Positions 1 to 7,227 are shown, counted from the stretch's first letter. The stretch: DNA of 17,366 bases from an uncultured Acetatifactor sp. (GCA_910578215.1 CAJTPH010000029.1:34270-51635), one strand, 5' to 3'. Notes: generated by a model not told the origin, from the letters alone. Translations and numbers: made by a program.

Positions 1-38
1 CCTGCCGCGCCGCCGCCCACAATGATCGTATTTGCCAT
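1..38 (-). CDS. FAD/NAD(P)-binding flavoprotein, N-terminal fragment (runs off window)
   Basis: Only the first 12 complete codons are inside the window. They read MANTIIVGGGAAG, with the last codon cut by the edge. This is a beta strand followed by the GxGxxG dinucleotide-binding turn that opens a Rossmann fold, as in FAD-dependent oxidoreductases such as the HI0933/BaiN-like family. The ATG at 36-38 is preceded by GGAG 11 nt upstream. An in-frame GTG 24 nt further upstream is possible but has a weaker ribosome site. The gene lies downstream of the RpiR and TetR genes on the same strand and could be their target or co-transcribed. The exact enzyme cannot be told from this fragment. Confidence 0.6.
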   Translation of the reverse strand, partial: MANTIIVGGGAA

Positions 39-105
39 ATGTTCTTCAGCTCCGTTTTTCACGCTTCCCGCGCGTCTGAACGCGCCAGTCCTTATCAGAA
101 AGCTT

Positions 106-171
106 ATTTTATTCCAGTCTTTTATTCCAATTTTTTAATCCAATTTTTTATCCCAATTTTTTATTCCAGTT
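106..171. repeat. Five-copy 13-bp tandem repeat across the 3' end of the RpiR gene
   Basis: The core ATTCCA, or a one-base variant, begins at 111, 124, 137, 150 and 163, exactly 13 bp apart, with T-runs between. The minus-strand unit is close to ATTGGAATAAAAA. The copy at 163 supplies the last codons and TAA stop of the RpiR gene. The other four fill most of the gap before the flavoprotein gene. The array is AT-rich and forms no strong hairpin. Confidence 0.75.
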
Positions 172-1081
172 TTCTCAGGGAATAATTCAATATCGGGTCG
201 TCGCCGATAAAATTGATTTCGTCGTTCAGGTACACCTGATAATTATTCCATGTCTCCTCCAGCATTTCAAGGTTTTTTTTCACGGTCTGGGGACAACGCA
301 GGCAAAGCGCCACCACCAGCGCGTTTATGACGCTCAAAGGAGCCACCAGCGAGTCCACAATGGATACCATGTCGCTTCTTGCCAGAAGATTGCAGGAGGA
401 ATACAGGCACATGGGAGAATGGGCAGAATCCGTCAGCGCAATCACCTTCGCATTCCTGTCGCTGGCAAACTCCATTGCTTTCAGGGTCCGCATGGAATAT
501 CTGGGAAAGCTGATGCCGATAAAGCTGTCCTTTTCATTGATCCGTATCATCTGTTCAAAGGTTTCGCTGACGCTTGTGGACTTTAAGAGCACCACCCCGC
601 CGCGTATCATATTCAGATAAAACTGCAGAAACTCCGCAAGAGGCCCATTGCTGCGCAGCCCCATGATATAGACGTTCTCTGCGGTCATAATGGTATTCAC
701 CGCCGATTCAAACGCGGCAGAATCAAGATTTTCTATGGTGTGCTGCAGTTTTTCGATATCCGCAGCCATGACGGAGGTCAGAACCTCCGACTGGGAGCTT
801 CTTCCGTATTTAGCCTTCATTTTCTGAAAGCTGTTCAGCTTTCCCTTGACGCAGTCCTCCAGTCCCTTTTGAAATTCCGGATAGCCTTCATAGCCGATGC
901 CGGAAGCAAATCTGACCACCGTGGATTCACTGATGCCAAGGGTCTCCCCCAGCGCGGCGGCGGTCATAAAGACCGCCTGATCGTAATGCTCGGAAATAAA
1001 GTCCGCAATGGCCTTATGGCTTTTACTCATCTTATGGTACCGTTCTTCTATTCTGCTCAATACGTCATATTTTTTTTCCAT
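161..1081 (-). CDS. MurR/RpiR family transcriptional regulator (HTH + SIS domain)
   Basis: The 306-residue length is typical for the RpiR family. Residues about 5-80 form the HTH_6 DNA-binding domain, with the recognition region around LGISESTVVRFASGIGYEGY (45-64). Residues about 125-260 form a SIS sugar-phosphate-binding domain, with the strand and glycine turn VYIMGLRSNG near 137-146 and the second strand FIGISFPRYS near 187-196. Such proteins usually sense a phosphosugar and control its catabolic or cell-wall recycling genes; the ligand here is unknown. The ATG has GGGGGA 6 nt upstream. The gene starts 33 nt after the TetR-type gene, so the two probably share the promoter at 1769-1798. Its stop codon lies in the first unit of a 13-bp tandem repeat. 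No sugar gene is visible nearby, so the target may be outside the window. The family call is secure. Confidence 0.93.
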   Translation of the reverse strand: MEKKYDVLSRIEERYHKMSKSHKAIADFISEHYDQAVFMTAAALGETLGISESTVVRFASGIGYEGYPEFQKGLEDCVKGKLNSFQKMKAKYGRSSQSEVLTSVMAADIEKLQHTIENLDSAAFESAVNTIMTAENVYIMGLRSNGPLAEFLQFYLNMIRGGVVLLKSTSVSETFEQMIRINEKDSFIGISFPRYSMRTLKAMEFASDRNAKVIALTDSAHSPMCLYSSCNLLARSDMVSIVDSLVAPLSVINALVVALCLRCPQTVKKNLEMLEETWNNYQVYLNDEINFIGDDPILNYSLRKLE

Positions 1082-1114
1082 CTGCCGTCCCCCGGTTCCC
1101 TAAGACAAAATTTA

Positions 1115-1681
1115 TCAGCCCTTTATTTCCTGGGTATGTAAAAAAGCGTTATATGAATGCTCAAAAAGCTCCAGCGTTTCCACATTTGTCAGGTCATAAT
1201 CCCCCGTAAGGGTCATACAGGCCGCGCCGTGAATGAATATCCACATTTTCATAAAGATGTCGCCGGGGTTAGCGCATCCCGAAACCCTCGCAAGATTGAT
1301 CTCGTACACCACATTGCCCTGAGACCCGTTGAGGATCTCGTACATGCTTTTCCTGTTCGACCCGCCGTTCACAAAAAGCAGCTCAAACAGGTGCTTTTCC
1401 TCTCTGGCAAAGGCAATGTACGCCATGCCCAGATTGGCAAAGGGCGTCTTTCCCGTCCGCGGGAACAGGCTGTAGTAATCCTGAAAAAAGGCCACTGCCT
1501 TTTCGTATACGGCGCTCCAGAGCTCGTCCATATTTTTATATACCCTGAAAATCGGCTGGGTGGAGCATCCCGCCTTAGCTGCAACTTTTCTTGCAGTTAC
1601 ATTGGCAAACCCTTCCTCCCGTGTCATGGAAAATGCAGTGTCAAGTATCATTTGAATTGTAATGGTTTCTTTGCGAGCCAT
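1115..1681 (-). CDS. TetR/AcrR family transcriptional regulator
   Basis: This is a 188-residue protein of usual TetR size. Residues about 8-55 form the TetR_N helix-turn-helix, with ILDTAFSMTREEGFANVTAR leading into the turn KVAAKAGCSTQPIFRVYKNM, whose last residues are the conserved YxxF/YKNMDEL-type end. The rest is the variable all-helical ligand and dimerisation domain, with an aromatic stretch MWIFIHGAACM near 145-155. The ligand is unknown. The start ATG has AGGGGGA 7 nt upstream. A near-consensus promoter lies 88-117 nt upstream, so this is probably the first gene of a TetR-RpiR(-flavoprotein) unit. TetR proteins often repress their own promoter, but I see no convincing long palindrome there. 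Family certain, target unknown. Confidence 0.92.
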   Translation of the reverse strand: MARKETITIQMILDTAFSMTREEGFANVTARKVAAKAGCSTQPIFRVYKNMDELWSAVYEKAVAFFQDYYSLFPRTGKTPFANLGMAYIAFAREEKHLFELLFVNGGSNRKSMYEILNGSQGNVVYEINLARVSGCANPGDIFMKMWIFIHGAACMTLTGDYDLTNVETLELFEHSYNAFLHTQEIKG

Positions 1682-1768
1682 GGCTTTTCCCCCTGTTTCT
1701 CATGCTGCGCATACTGCCGGGCAAGCTGTCTGGCAGATATGTCTTTCGGGCTAATCATCACACTTGTT

Positions 1769-1798
1769 ATTTTACCAGCCGTTCAGCGGTCTTGTCAA
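1769..1798 (-). promoter_or_regulatory. Sigma-A promoter of the TetR-RpiR unit
   Basis: On the minus strand a perfect -35 box TTGACA (1793-1798) is followed after 18 bp by TAAAAT (1769-1774). It lies upstream of the TetR start at 1681 and just downstream of the operon terminator at 1846-1876. That is where an independent promoter is expected. Confidence 0.75.
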
Positions 1799-1845
1799 GT
1801 ACTACATTTTGTGGCTCACAGCTCCGCCTCCTCCATATAAATCAA

Positions 1846-1876
1846 CAGCCACAGCGACAAACCGTCACTGTGGCTG
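1846..1876 (-). terminator. Rho-independent terminator of the Na+-decarboxylase operon
   Basis: A 13-bp stem (CAGCCACAGTGAC on the minus strand, one G-U pair) closes a 5-nt loop. The stem is followed by TTGATTTATA. It begins 51 nt after the stop codon of the last operon gene (oadA-type), which is the expected place. Confidence 0.8.
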
Positions 1877-1927
1877 CAATTCATACGTATAACAATAGGA
1901 ACCGGAATTTCAGAAATTATGTTTACG

Positions 1928-3361
1928 TTACACAGGATATGCTCCGTTCTTTGTGTCGGCCTGTGTCATATCCACCTTTTCCTTCTGTGCCTGGCGGTAT
2001 TTGAAGAAATCGGTTGCAACCTGAGGGAACAATGCATAGGACAGAACATCCTCGTCCTGCTGCTTCCATTCCTTCATCTCCGACTCCAGCTTATCCATCT
2101 CACTGGGCAGGGTATCCGCAAAGCGGCAGGTAATTCTCTCTTCGCCGGGGATAACCTTGTCGATGATCTCCTGGCTCATGGGCTTTACGGTCTGACCGTA
2201 CTCGCCGCGCAGCACTGCCTTTGTCTCCTTGGTAGCCATCTTGTATCTCTCGCCCATCAGCACATTGAACACCGCCTGGGTTCCAACGATCTGGGAGGAG
2301 GGAGTAACCAGAGGAGGCTCGCCCAGATCCTTGCGGACCTGAGGAATTTCCTTCAGCACGTCGTAATATCTGTCCTCGGCATTCTGCTCCTTCAGCTGGC
2401 TCACCATGTTGGAGAGCATGCCGCCGGGCACCTGATACAGCAGAGTCTTAATATCAACGCCCATAACCTTGGGATTGAGCAGGCCGCTCTTTAAGCACTC
2501 GTCTCTGTAAGGACGGAAGTAATCCGCAATTTCAGCAAGCAGATTCTGGTCAAAGCCTGTATCGTAAGGAGTGCCGCGGAAGGTCTCGACCATAACCTCC
2601 GTTGCGGGCTGAGAGGTTCCCATGGCAAGAGGGCTCATGGCCGTGTCAATCACATCCACGCCTGCCTCTACCGCCTTCAGGTAAGTCATGCCTGCCACGC
2701 CGGAGGTATAGTGGGTATGCAGCTGAATGGGAAGCTTTGTATTCTCCTTCATGGCCTTGATCAGCTCGCTTGCCTTGTAGGGAACCAGAAGCCCTGCCAT
2801 ATCCTTGATACAGATAGAGTCCGCTCCCATTTCCTCGATCTTCTTCGCCGTATCTGCCCAGTATTCCAGAGTGTACGCATCACCCAGCGTATAGGACAAA
2901 GCCACCTGTGCATGGCCTCTGCCCTCCTGCTTCTTCATCCTGTTTGTGGCGTTTACCGCCTCCTGCAGGTTGGGAAGATAGTTCAGGCAGTCGAAGATAC
3001 GGATAATATCGATACCGTTTGCAATGGACTTCTGCACAAAAGCATCCACCACGTCATCGGCATAGGGTCTGTAGCCCAGAATATTCTGCCCGCGGAACAG
3101 CATCTGCAGCTTGGTGTTCTTGAAGCCGTCGCGAAGCTTGCGGAGTCTGTCCCAGGGGTCCTCCTTCAGGAAACGAAGGGATGCGTCAAAGGTTGCGCCG
3201 CCCCAGCACTCTACGGAGTGATAGCCGACCTTATCCATTTTGCCCACAATGGGAAGCATGAAATCGGTGGGCATTCTGGTGGCAATCAGTGACTGATGCG
3301 CATCACGCAGGATCGTTTCCGTAATCTTAATCGGTTTCTTTGTATTTTCAATATCTGGCAT
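1928..3361 (-). CDS. oadA: Oxaloacetate decarboxylase alpha / transcarboxylase 5S-type carboxyltransferase
   Basis: This 477-residue protein carries the HMGL-like TIM-barrel carboxyltransferase domain of pyruvate carboxylase, OadA and transcarboxylase 5S. It transfers the carboxyl group between oxaloacetate/pyruvate and biotin. Visible family residues are ETILRDAHQS with metal-binding D20, IKDMAG with the lysine (K186) that is carbamylated in this family, and the metal-binding pair LHTHYTSG (H215, H217). The conserved PxA domain follows (PGGMLSNMVSQL near 312). The roughly 100-residue biotin domain that ends Klebsiella-type OadA is missing. The separate 124-residue carrier in the same operon must supply biotin, as in 5S or 'pyruvate carboxylase subunit B' proteins. 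GGAGG lies 9 nt before the ATG. It is the last operon gene, 111 nt after oadB with a strong hairpin between. Whether it decarboxylates oxaloacetate or runs as a transcarboxylase cannot be read from sequence. Confidence 0.93.
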   Translation of the reverse strand: MPDIENTKKPIKITETILRDAHQSLIATRMPTDFMLPIVGKMDKVGYHSVECWGGATFDASLRFLKEDPWDRLRKLRDGFKNTKLQMLFRGQNILGYRPYADDVVDAFVQKSIANGIDIIRIFDCLNYLPNLQEAVNATNRMKKQEGRGHAQVALSYTLGDAYTLEYWADTAKKIEEMGADSICIKDMAGLLVPYKASELIKAMKENTKLPIQLHTHYTSGVAGMTYLKAVEAGVDVIDTAMSPLAMGTSQPATEVMVETFRGTPYDTGFDQNLLAEIADYFRPYRDECLKSGLLNPKVMGVDIKTLLYQVPGGMLSNMVSQLKEQNAEDRYYDVLKEIPQVRKDLGEPPLVTPSSQIVGTQAVFNVLMGERYKMATKETKAVLRGEYGQTVKPMSQEIIDKVIPGEERITCRFADTLPSEMDKLESEMKEWKQQDEDVLSYALFPQVATDFFKYRQAQKEKVDMTQADTKNGAYPV

Positions 3362-3407
3362 TACGAATTTCCTCCATATAATATTTTATTTCTTACACTT
3401 TGCAGCC

Positions 3408-3437
3408 GTCCGGAGCCGGCAGGAACCGGTTCCGGAC
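3408..3437. other. GC-rich intercistronic hairpin between oadB and oadA
   Basis: Arms GTCCGGAGCCGG (3408-3419) and CCGGTTCCGGAC (3426-3437) enclose a 6-nt loop. On the transcribed minus strand there is a single A-C mismatch. No U-run follows, so a full terminator is unlikely. It may be an mRNA-stability or processing element, or partial attenuation, lowering or protecting the oadA segment. Confidence 0.6.
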
Positions 3438-3472
3438 AGCCGTCACATTTGAATACAACCGTTATTTCAGGC

Positions 3473-4618
3473 TCAGAATACTCCAAAAATCGCCATAAAG
3501 GTTCCCGCTGCCACGGCAGTTCCAATAACACCCGCTACGTTAGGTCCCATAGCATGCATGAGCAGGAAGTTTGTAGGGTCCGACTCCGCTCCCACCTTCT
3601 GGGATACACGCGCCGCCATAGGCACCGCGGACACGCCCGCCGAACCGATCAGCGGGTTCACCTTGCCGTGAGTCATCACACACATCAGCTTTCCGAAAAG
3701 CACGCCCGCCGCAGTACCGAACATAAACGCAAGCAGACCCAGACCTACGATCTTCAGGGTATCCCAGTTCAGGAACGCCTCTGCGCTGGTGGTCGCGCCT
3801 ACGGAGGTTCCAAGCAAAATAACCACAATGTACATCATTGCGTTGGACGCCGTCTCCGCAAGCTGTCTGGTTACGCCGCACTCTCTGAACAGGTTGCCCA
3901 GCATCAGCATACCTACCAGAGGAGCGGTGGTGGGAAGAATCAGACAAACTACAATGGTAACGACAATGGGGAACAGAATCTTCTCCAGCTTGGAAACGGG
4001 ACGAAGCTGCCCCATCTTGATCTTCCGCTCCTTCTCTGTGGTGAGAAGCTTCATGATAGGGGGCTGGATAATGGGCACCAGCGACATATACGAATACGCC
4101 GCAACCGCAATGGGACCCATAATGGCCGTCTGCCCCAGCTTACTTGCAAGGAAAAGGGATGTAGGTCCGTCCGCACCGCCGATGATGGAGATAGCCGCCG
4201 CCGCCTCATCCTTAAAGCCAAGGAGGATAGCGCCGAAGTACGCGGCAAAAATACCGAACTGTGCCGCCGCGCCAAGAAGAAAGCTCTTGGGGTTGGCAAT
4301 CAGGGGACCGAAATCGGTCATGGCGCCCACTCCCATAAAGATAAGGGAAGGCAGAATCGCCCACTCATCTAATATATAAAAGTAATGCAGCAGGCCGCCC
4401 GCATGATCGCCCTGGGGCGCCGCCATAATATCCGGATAGATATTCACCAGCAGCATGCCGAAAGCTATCGGAACCAGCAGCAGAGGCTCAAAATCATGCC
4501 GGATAGCCAGATAAAGGAAAAAGCACGCAACTGCCATCATCATATAGTTTCCCCACGTCAGGTTAAAAAACGCCGTCTGATGAAGCAGGTTGTCTAGCGT
4601 AGTAACTACGTAGTCCAT
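3473..4618 (-). CDS. oadB: Na+-translocating decarboxylase beta subunit (carboxybiotin decarboxylase, Na+ pump)
   Basis: This 381-residue polytopic membrane protein belongs to the OadB/MmdB/GcdB family. It decarboxylates carboxybiotin and drives Na+ out of the cell. Family signatures are present: IIGGADGPTSLF with the essential aspartate (D150 here), GNLFRECGVT (241-250), and NPLIGSAGVSAVPMAARVSQ (321-340), which is followed by HAMGPNVAGVIGTAVAAG near 355-372. Many hydrophobic segments are visible (for example 24-38, 90-98, 112-135, 213-230, 286-312 and 356-380). The length is slightly below the usual 375-440 but no key motif is lost. AGGAGG precedes the ATG by 8 nt. It lies between the biotin carrier gene and the oadA-type gene in one operon. 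The family assignment is very secure; which acid is decarboxylated depends on the partner carboxyltransferase. Confidence 0.96.
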   Translation of the reverse strand: MDYVVTTLDNLLHQTAFFNLTWGNYMMMAVACFFLYLAIRHDFEPLLLVPIAFGMLLVNIYPDIMAAPQGDHAGGLLHYFYILDEWAILPSLIFMGVGAMTDFGPLIANPKSFLLGAAAQFGIFAAYFGAILLGFKDEAAAAISIIGGADGPTSLFLASKLGQTAIMGPIAVAAYSYMSLVPIIQPPIMKLLTTEKERKIKMGQLRPVSKLEKILFPIVVTIVVCLILPTTAPLVGMLMLGNLFRECGVTRQLAETASNAMMYIVVILLGTSVGATTSAEAFLNWDTLKIVGLGLLAFMFGTAAGVLFGKLMCVMTHGKVNPLIGSAGVSAVPMAARVSQKVGAESDPTNFLLMHAMGPNVAGVIGTAVAAGTFMAIFGVF

Positions 4619-4651
4619 TTGTTGACCTCCTGTTGTCTATGTATTATTATA

Positions 4652-4704
4652 CAGTTTGGCCAATGCTTTGCAGAATGCGCAAAGGAAACGCACCGGCCAG
4701 ACTG
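4652..4704. other. Nested stem-loop between biotin carrier gene and oadB
   Basis: Outer arms CAGTTTGGCC (4652-4661) and GGCCAGACTG (4695-4704) form 10 bp with one wobble-type position. Inside them CTTTGC (4666-4671) pairs with GCAAAG (4679-4684). The structure fills most of the 91-nt gap and ends about 30 nt before the oadB start. Function is inferred only: mRNA processing or translational tuning. Confidence 0.5.
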
Positions 4705-4709
4705 CCGCC

Positions 4710-5084
4710 CTAGTTCAGCGTTGCCAGAACTGCGCCTGCCTCCACCGCATCGCCCACTGCGACATCGATGCTTGCCACGGTACCGTCCTGAGGCGCCACA
4801 ACAGGAATCTCCATCTTCATCGCCTCGATAACGACAACGGCATCGCCCTTCTTAACCGCGTCGCCCGCCTTCTTTTCAAGCTTGAACACCTTGCCGGCTG
4901 CGCCCGCTTCGATCTTAACGCTTCCTGCGCCGCCCGCCTTGGGAGCCGCTGCTGCAGGCGCTGCCTTGGGAGCCGCCTTAGGCGCCGCAGGCGCTTTTGC
5001 TGCCACGGGAGCGCCTGTGGACGCACCTTCTTCTACGGTAACATCATATACGTTTCCATTCACGGTAATTGTATAATTCTTCAT
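4710..5084 (-). CDS. Biotin carboxyl carrier protein of the Na+-pumping decarboxylase
   Basis: This 124-residue protein has three parts. An N-terminal segment (MKNYTITVNGNVYDVTVEEG) is typical of MmdC/transcarboxylase 1.3S-type carriers. A flexible Ala/Pro/Lys linker spans residues about 24-54. The C-terminal biotinyl domain (about 55-124) has the biotinylation motif EAMKMEI, with K90 as the modified lysine. Modification would need a BirA ligase from elsewhere. The carrier swings the carboxyl group between the carboxyltransferase subunits and the membrane pump. I chose the ATG at 5082-5084 because GGAGG lies 8 nt before it. An ATG 15 nt upstream overlaps that GGAGG and has no site of its own. 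The carrier is the only one in the operon, so both carboxyltransferases presumably share it. It could be named mmdC or gcdC by homology, but the substrate is not settled. Confidence 0.95.
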   Translation of the reverse strand: MKNYTITVNGNVYDVTVEEGASTGAPVAAKAPAAPKAAPKAAPAAAAPKAGGAGSVKIEAGAAGKVFKLEKKAGDAVKKGDAVVVIEAMKMEIPVVAPQDGTVASIDVAVGDAVEAGAVLATLN

Positions 5085-5158
5085 TTTATTATCCTCCATA
5101 ATGTTTTTAATACTGATTGTACACCGATTTTCTCAATAATAAACCTATATTCTTATCT

Positions 5159-5174
5159 GCCCGCTTCAGCGGGC
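5159..5174. other. Short GC hairpin upstream of the biotin carrier gene
   Basis: A perfect GCCCGC / GCGGGC stem closes a 4-nt loop (TTCA on the plus strand, TGAA on the minus). It lies in the 197-nt gap between the OadG-like gene and the carrier gene. No T-run follows on the minus strand, so it is not a standard terminator. The rest of that gap shows no convincing gene; a weak TACAAT-like -10 near 5120 is not enough to call a promoter. Confidence 0.45.
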
Positions 5175-5281
5175 GCCCGGATCAGGACGGCGAAACGCTC
5201 CTTTCACCCCGGCTCAATCCCAAAGCCAGCAGACCGGCTTATAAAACTTTAGATTCTTCCCACACTGCCGGCTTAGATTTT

Positions 5282-5677
5282 TTATGCGCGCCTGATAATG
5301 GAACGCACCACAAATCCATCCGTGGACGCCGCACCCTCGCTTGCCGCAATTGCCGCCGCGATAACCGCAACCAACTCCAGATCGTCAGTCTCGTCGACTG
5401 CCGGCTCCTCTGCCTGCACCGCCGGCGCAGCATTTTCCTTTACAGACTGTCCTTCGTCCGCCTTCTTTGAGAAAGCCTTCTGAAGCTTGGGAATCACGGC
5501 AAAGCCATTGATAATCATGCTGATCAGAATGAGCACAACAAAAACGGTTCCCATACCGATCAGAGTATTTAAGCCCGCCCTAGCCATCGCTTCGCCCAGA
5601 TCCTCGCCGTTTCCGCAGGCAGTCAGCCCGAAGCTGCAGGCAATCATACTTATTAAGGCTAATAATTTCTTTTTCAT
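5282..5677 (-). CDS. OadG/MmdD-like small membrane subunit with lipoprotein-type signal
   Basis: This is a 131-residue protein. The N-terminus MKKKLLALISMIACSFGLTACG has a lysine start, a hydrophobic core and an LTAC lipobox, suggesting lipidation at C21. A transmembrane segment lies at about 37-60 (IGMGTVFVVLILISMIINGF). An acidic, Ala/Glu/Pro-rich linker follows. The C-terminus DDLELVAVIAAAIAASEGAA and the nearby GFVVRSIIRRA are typical of OadG-family (gamma/delta) subunits of Na+-pumping decarboxylases. These hold the cytoplasmic carboxyltransferase on the membrane pump. The start at 5675-5677 was chosen because AAGGGTGG lies just upstream and the signal begins there; longer forms have no such site. 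It starts 13 nt after the upstream carboxyltransferase stop, implying translational coupling. A true lipobox in this family is unusual to my knowledge and could be fortuitous. Confidence 0.88.
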   Translation of the reverse strand: MKKKLLALISMIACSFGLTACGNGEDLGEAMARAGLNTLIGMGTVFVVLILISMIINGFAVIPKLQKAFSKKADEGQSVKENAAPAVQAEEPAVDETDDLELVAVIAAAIAASEGAASTDGFVVRSIIRRA

Positions 5678-5690
5678 ATAACCACCCTTT

Positions 5691-7121
5691 CTATACTGTG
5701 CCGTGCTTTTTTCCGGGACGGTCCTCACTCTTTGTAAAAAGCATCTCAAAGGCGCCGATACAATACTTTCTGGTGTCTGCAGGATTTATGATCTGGTCCA
5801 CATATCCTCTCCTTGCAGCGCCTGCCGCCGAAAGCTGCAGCGCCTCGTATTCGGCCGCCTTCTCGTTAATAACGTCAGCGCCCTGGCCCTCGTACATGAT
5901 CTTAGCCGCCAGCTTGCTCTCCATGGTGCCGATCTCGGCGTTCTCCCATGCAATGGTGATATCTGCGCCAAGCGCCTTGGAATTCATGGCAATGCCGGCT
6001 GTCCCAAGAGCCTTTCCCACGATTACGTTCACCTTGGGAACCGTGGCATTGGCAAACGCGTATGTAAGCTTTGCCGCCGCTCTGGCAATTCCCTTTTCGG
6101 AGCACAGATCCGCCTTGTAGCCCTTAACGTTGGTAAGAGAAAGAACGGGAATATCGAAAGCGTCGCAGAAGCTCACAAACTCAGCCGCCTTCTCACAGCC
6201 CTGCACGGACAATACGGCATCCAGCTTCTCCGCAACCTTTCCGCTCTCGTCGCAAATCTCGCTGCGGTTTGCAACCGCTCCCACCGTCACGCCGTCCAGC
6301 TTCATAAAGCCGACTACCATATCCTTCGCATAGTTTGCCTTAACCTCAAAGAAATCGTTATTGTCCGCCAGAATGGAAAGCGCCACGGAAGTGTCTCCCG
6401 CACAGTTCTCCAGCTCCGGATTGACACGGTTCAGATCATCCGTGCATTCGGTGATATCGCTGCCCTCGCCGTTGTTCGCGGGAAGGAATGCAACCAGCTC
6501 CCGGATCTTTGCCAGAACACCCGCCTCGTCGGCGGTCACATCCACGATACCGCTCTCCTGGGACTGGAACTCCGCGGAGGAGGAATCACACTTTGTAATC
6601 ACATTGCCGTCCAGCGCGTTGGGAGCATTGACGAAAAGCTTCGCGTTCTTCTCCTCCATAAAGGTGAAGTCCGTAAGCGCGGGAAACAAAGCCAGCCCGC
6701 CGCCGCAGGCCCCCATAACAGCCGTTATTTGAGGAATAACCCCGCTTGCAAGGGTCTGCTTCATGTAGATAAGCCCAAATGCATTTAAGGCATCCGTCGC
6801 CTCCTGCAGCCTTAAGCCTGCGGAATCGATCAGACCTATGACAGGGGAACCTGTCTTCATCGCCAGATCGTAAAGACCTGCAATCTTTTTCGCATGCATC
6901 TCGCCCACGCTGCCGTTCATCACGGAAGCGTCCTGGCTGTAAACATACACAGGCTTGCCGCCTATCACTCCATAGCCGGTAATACAGCCGTCGGATGGAG
7001 CTTCATTGGGCTTCATATTGAAATCCGTGGCTCTTGCAGTCACAAGTCCGCCGATCTCAACGAAACTGTTGTCATCGAGTAAAGCTGTGATTCTTTGACT
7101 CGCTTTTGAAGTAGTACTCAT
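5691..7121 (-). CDS. Acyl-CoA carboxyltransferase subunit (MmdA/PccB-like, divergent)
   Basis: This 476-residue protein contains the two crotonase-fold lobes of the carboxyltransferase family (methylmalonyl-CoA decarboxylase alpha, propionyl-CoA carboxylase beta, transcarboxylase 12S). The N-lobe includes the start RITALLDDNSFVEIG, SQDASVMNGSVGEMHAKKI (62-80), and the oxyanion glycines MGACGGGLALFPALTDF (136-152). The C-lobe includes IPVLSLTNVKGY (324-335) and GKALGTAGIAMNSKALGAD (369-387). It should move a carboxyl group between an acyl-CoA and biotin. It is shorter than the roughly 510 residues usual for MmdA. In the C-lobe the family's PGF turn is replaced by VKGY, and GKAYGGAY by GKALGTAG, so the acyl-CoA cannot be assigned with confidence. 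GGAGG lies 9 nt before the ATG. It is the first gene of the five-gene operon and has the promoter at 7200-7227. Confidence 0.88.
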   Translation of the reverse strand: MSTTSKASQRITALLDDNSFVEIGGLVTARATDFNMKPNEAPSDGCITGYGVIGGKPVYVYSQDASVMNGSVGEMHAKKIAGLYDLAMKTGSPVIGLIDSAGLRLQEATDALNAFGLIYMKQTLASGVIPQITAVMGACGGGLALFPALTDFTFMEEKNAKLFVNAPNALDGNVITKCDSSSAEFQSQESGIVDVTADEAGVLAKIRELVAFLPANNGEGSDITECTDDLNRVNPELENCAGDTSVALSILADNNDFFEVKANYAKDMVVGFMKLDGVTVGAVANRSEICDESGKVAEKLDAVLSVQGCEKAAEFVSFCDAFDIPVLSLTNVKGYKADLCSEKGIARAAAKLTYAFANATVPKVNVIVGKALGTAGIAMNSKALGADITIAWENAEIGTMESKLAAKIMYEGQGADVINEKAAEYEALQLSAAGAARRGYVDQIINPADTRKYCIGAFEMLFTKSEDRPGKKHGTV

Positions 7122-7199
7122 GCTTTCAGTCCTCCATTATGATATAATAACCTTATAATTCCGATAAGAAGCACATTTGCCCCTGATTTTATCAAGAGT

Positions 7200-7227
7200 A
7201 GTATAACACAAAAAATACAATCCGCAA
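7200..7227 (-). promoter_or_regulatory. Promoter of the Na+-decarboxylase operon
   Basis: On the minus strand TTGCGG (7222-7227) and TATACT (7200-7205) are 16 bp apart, about 80 nt upstream of the carboxyltransferase start. The -10 box is good and the -35 moderate. The -35 lies exactly in the loop of the inverted repeat at 7210-7246, which suggests regulation. Confidence 0.6.

Noticed and set aside
106..171. Plasmid-type iteron origin
   Set aside because: The spacing is iteron-like but no replication initiator gene is nearby and the neighbours are chromosomal.
5100..5281. Separate promoter or riboswitch before the biotin carrier gene
   Set aside because: A TACAAT-like box near 5120 lacks a proper -35 at 16-18 bp, and the only structure is a short hairpin. 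Nothing fits a known riboswitch.
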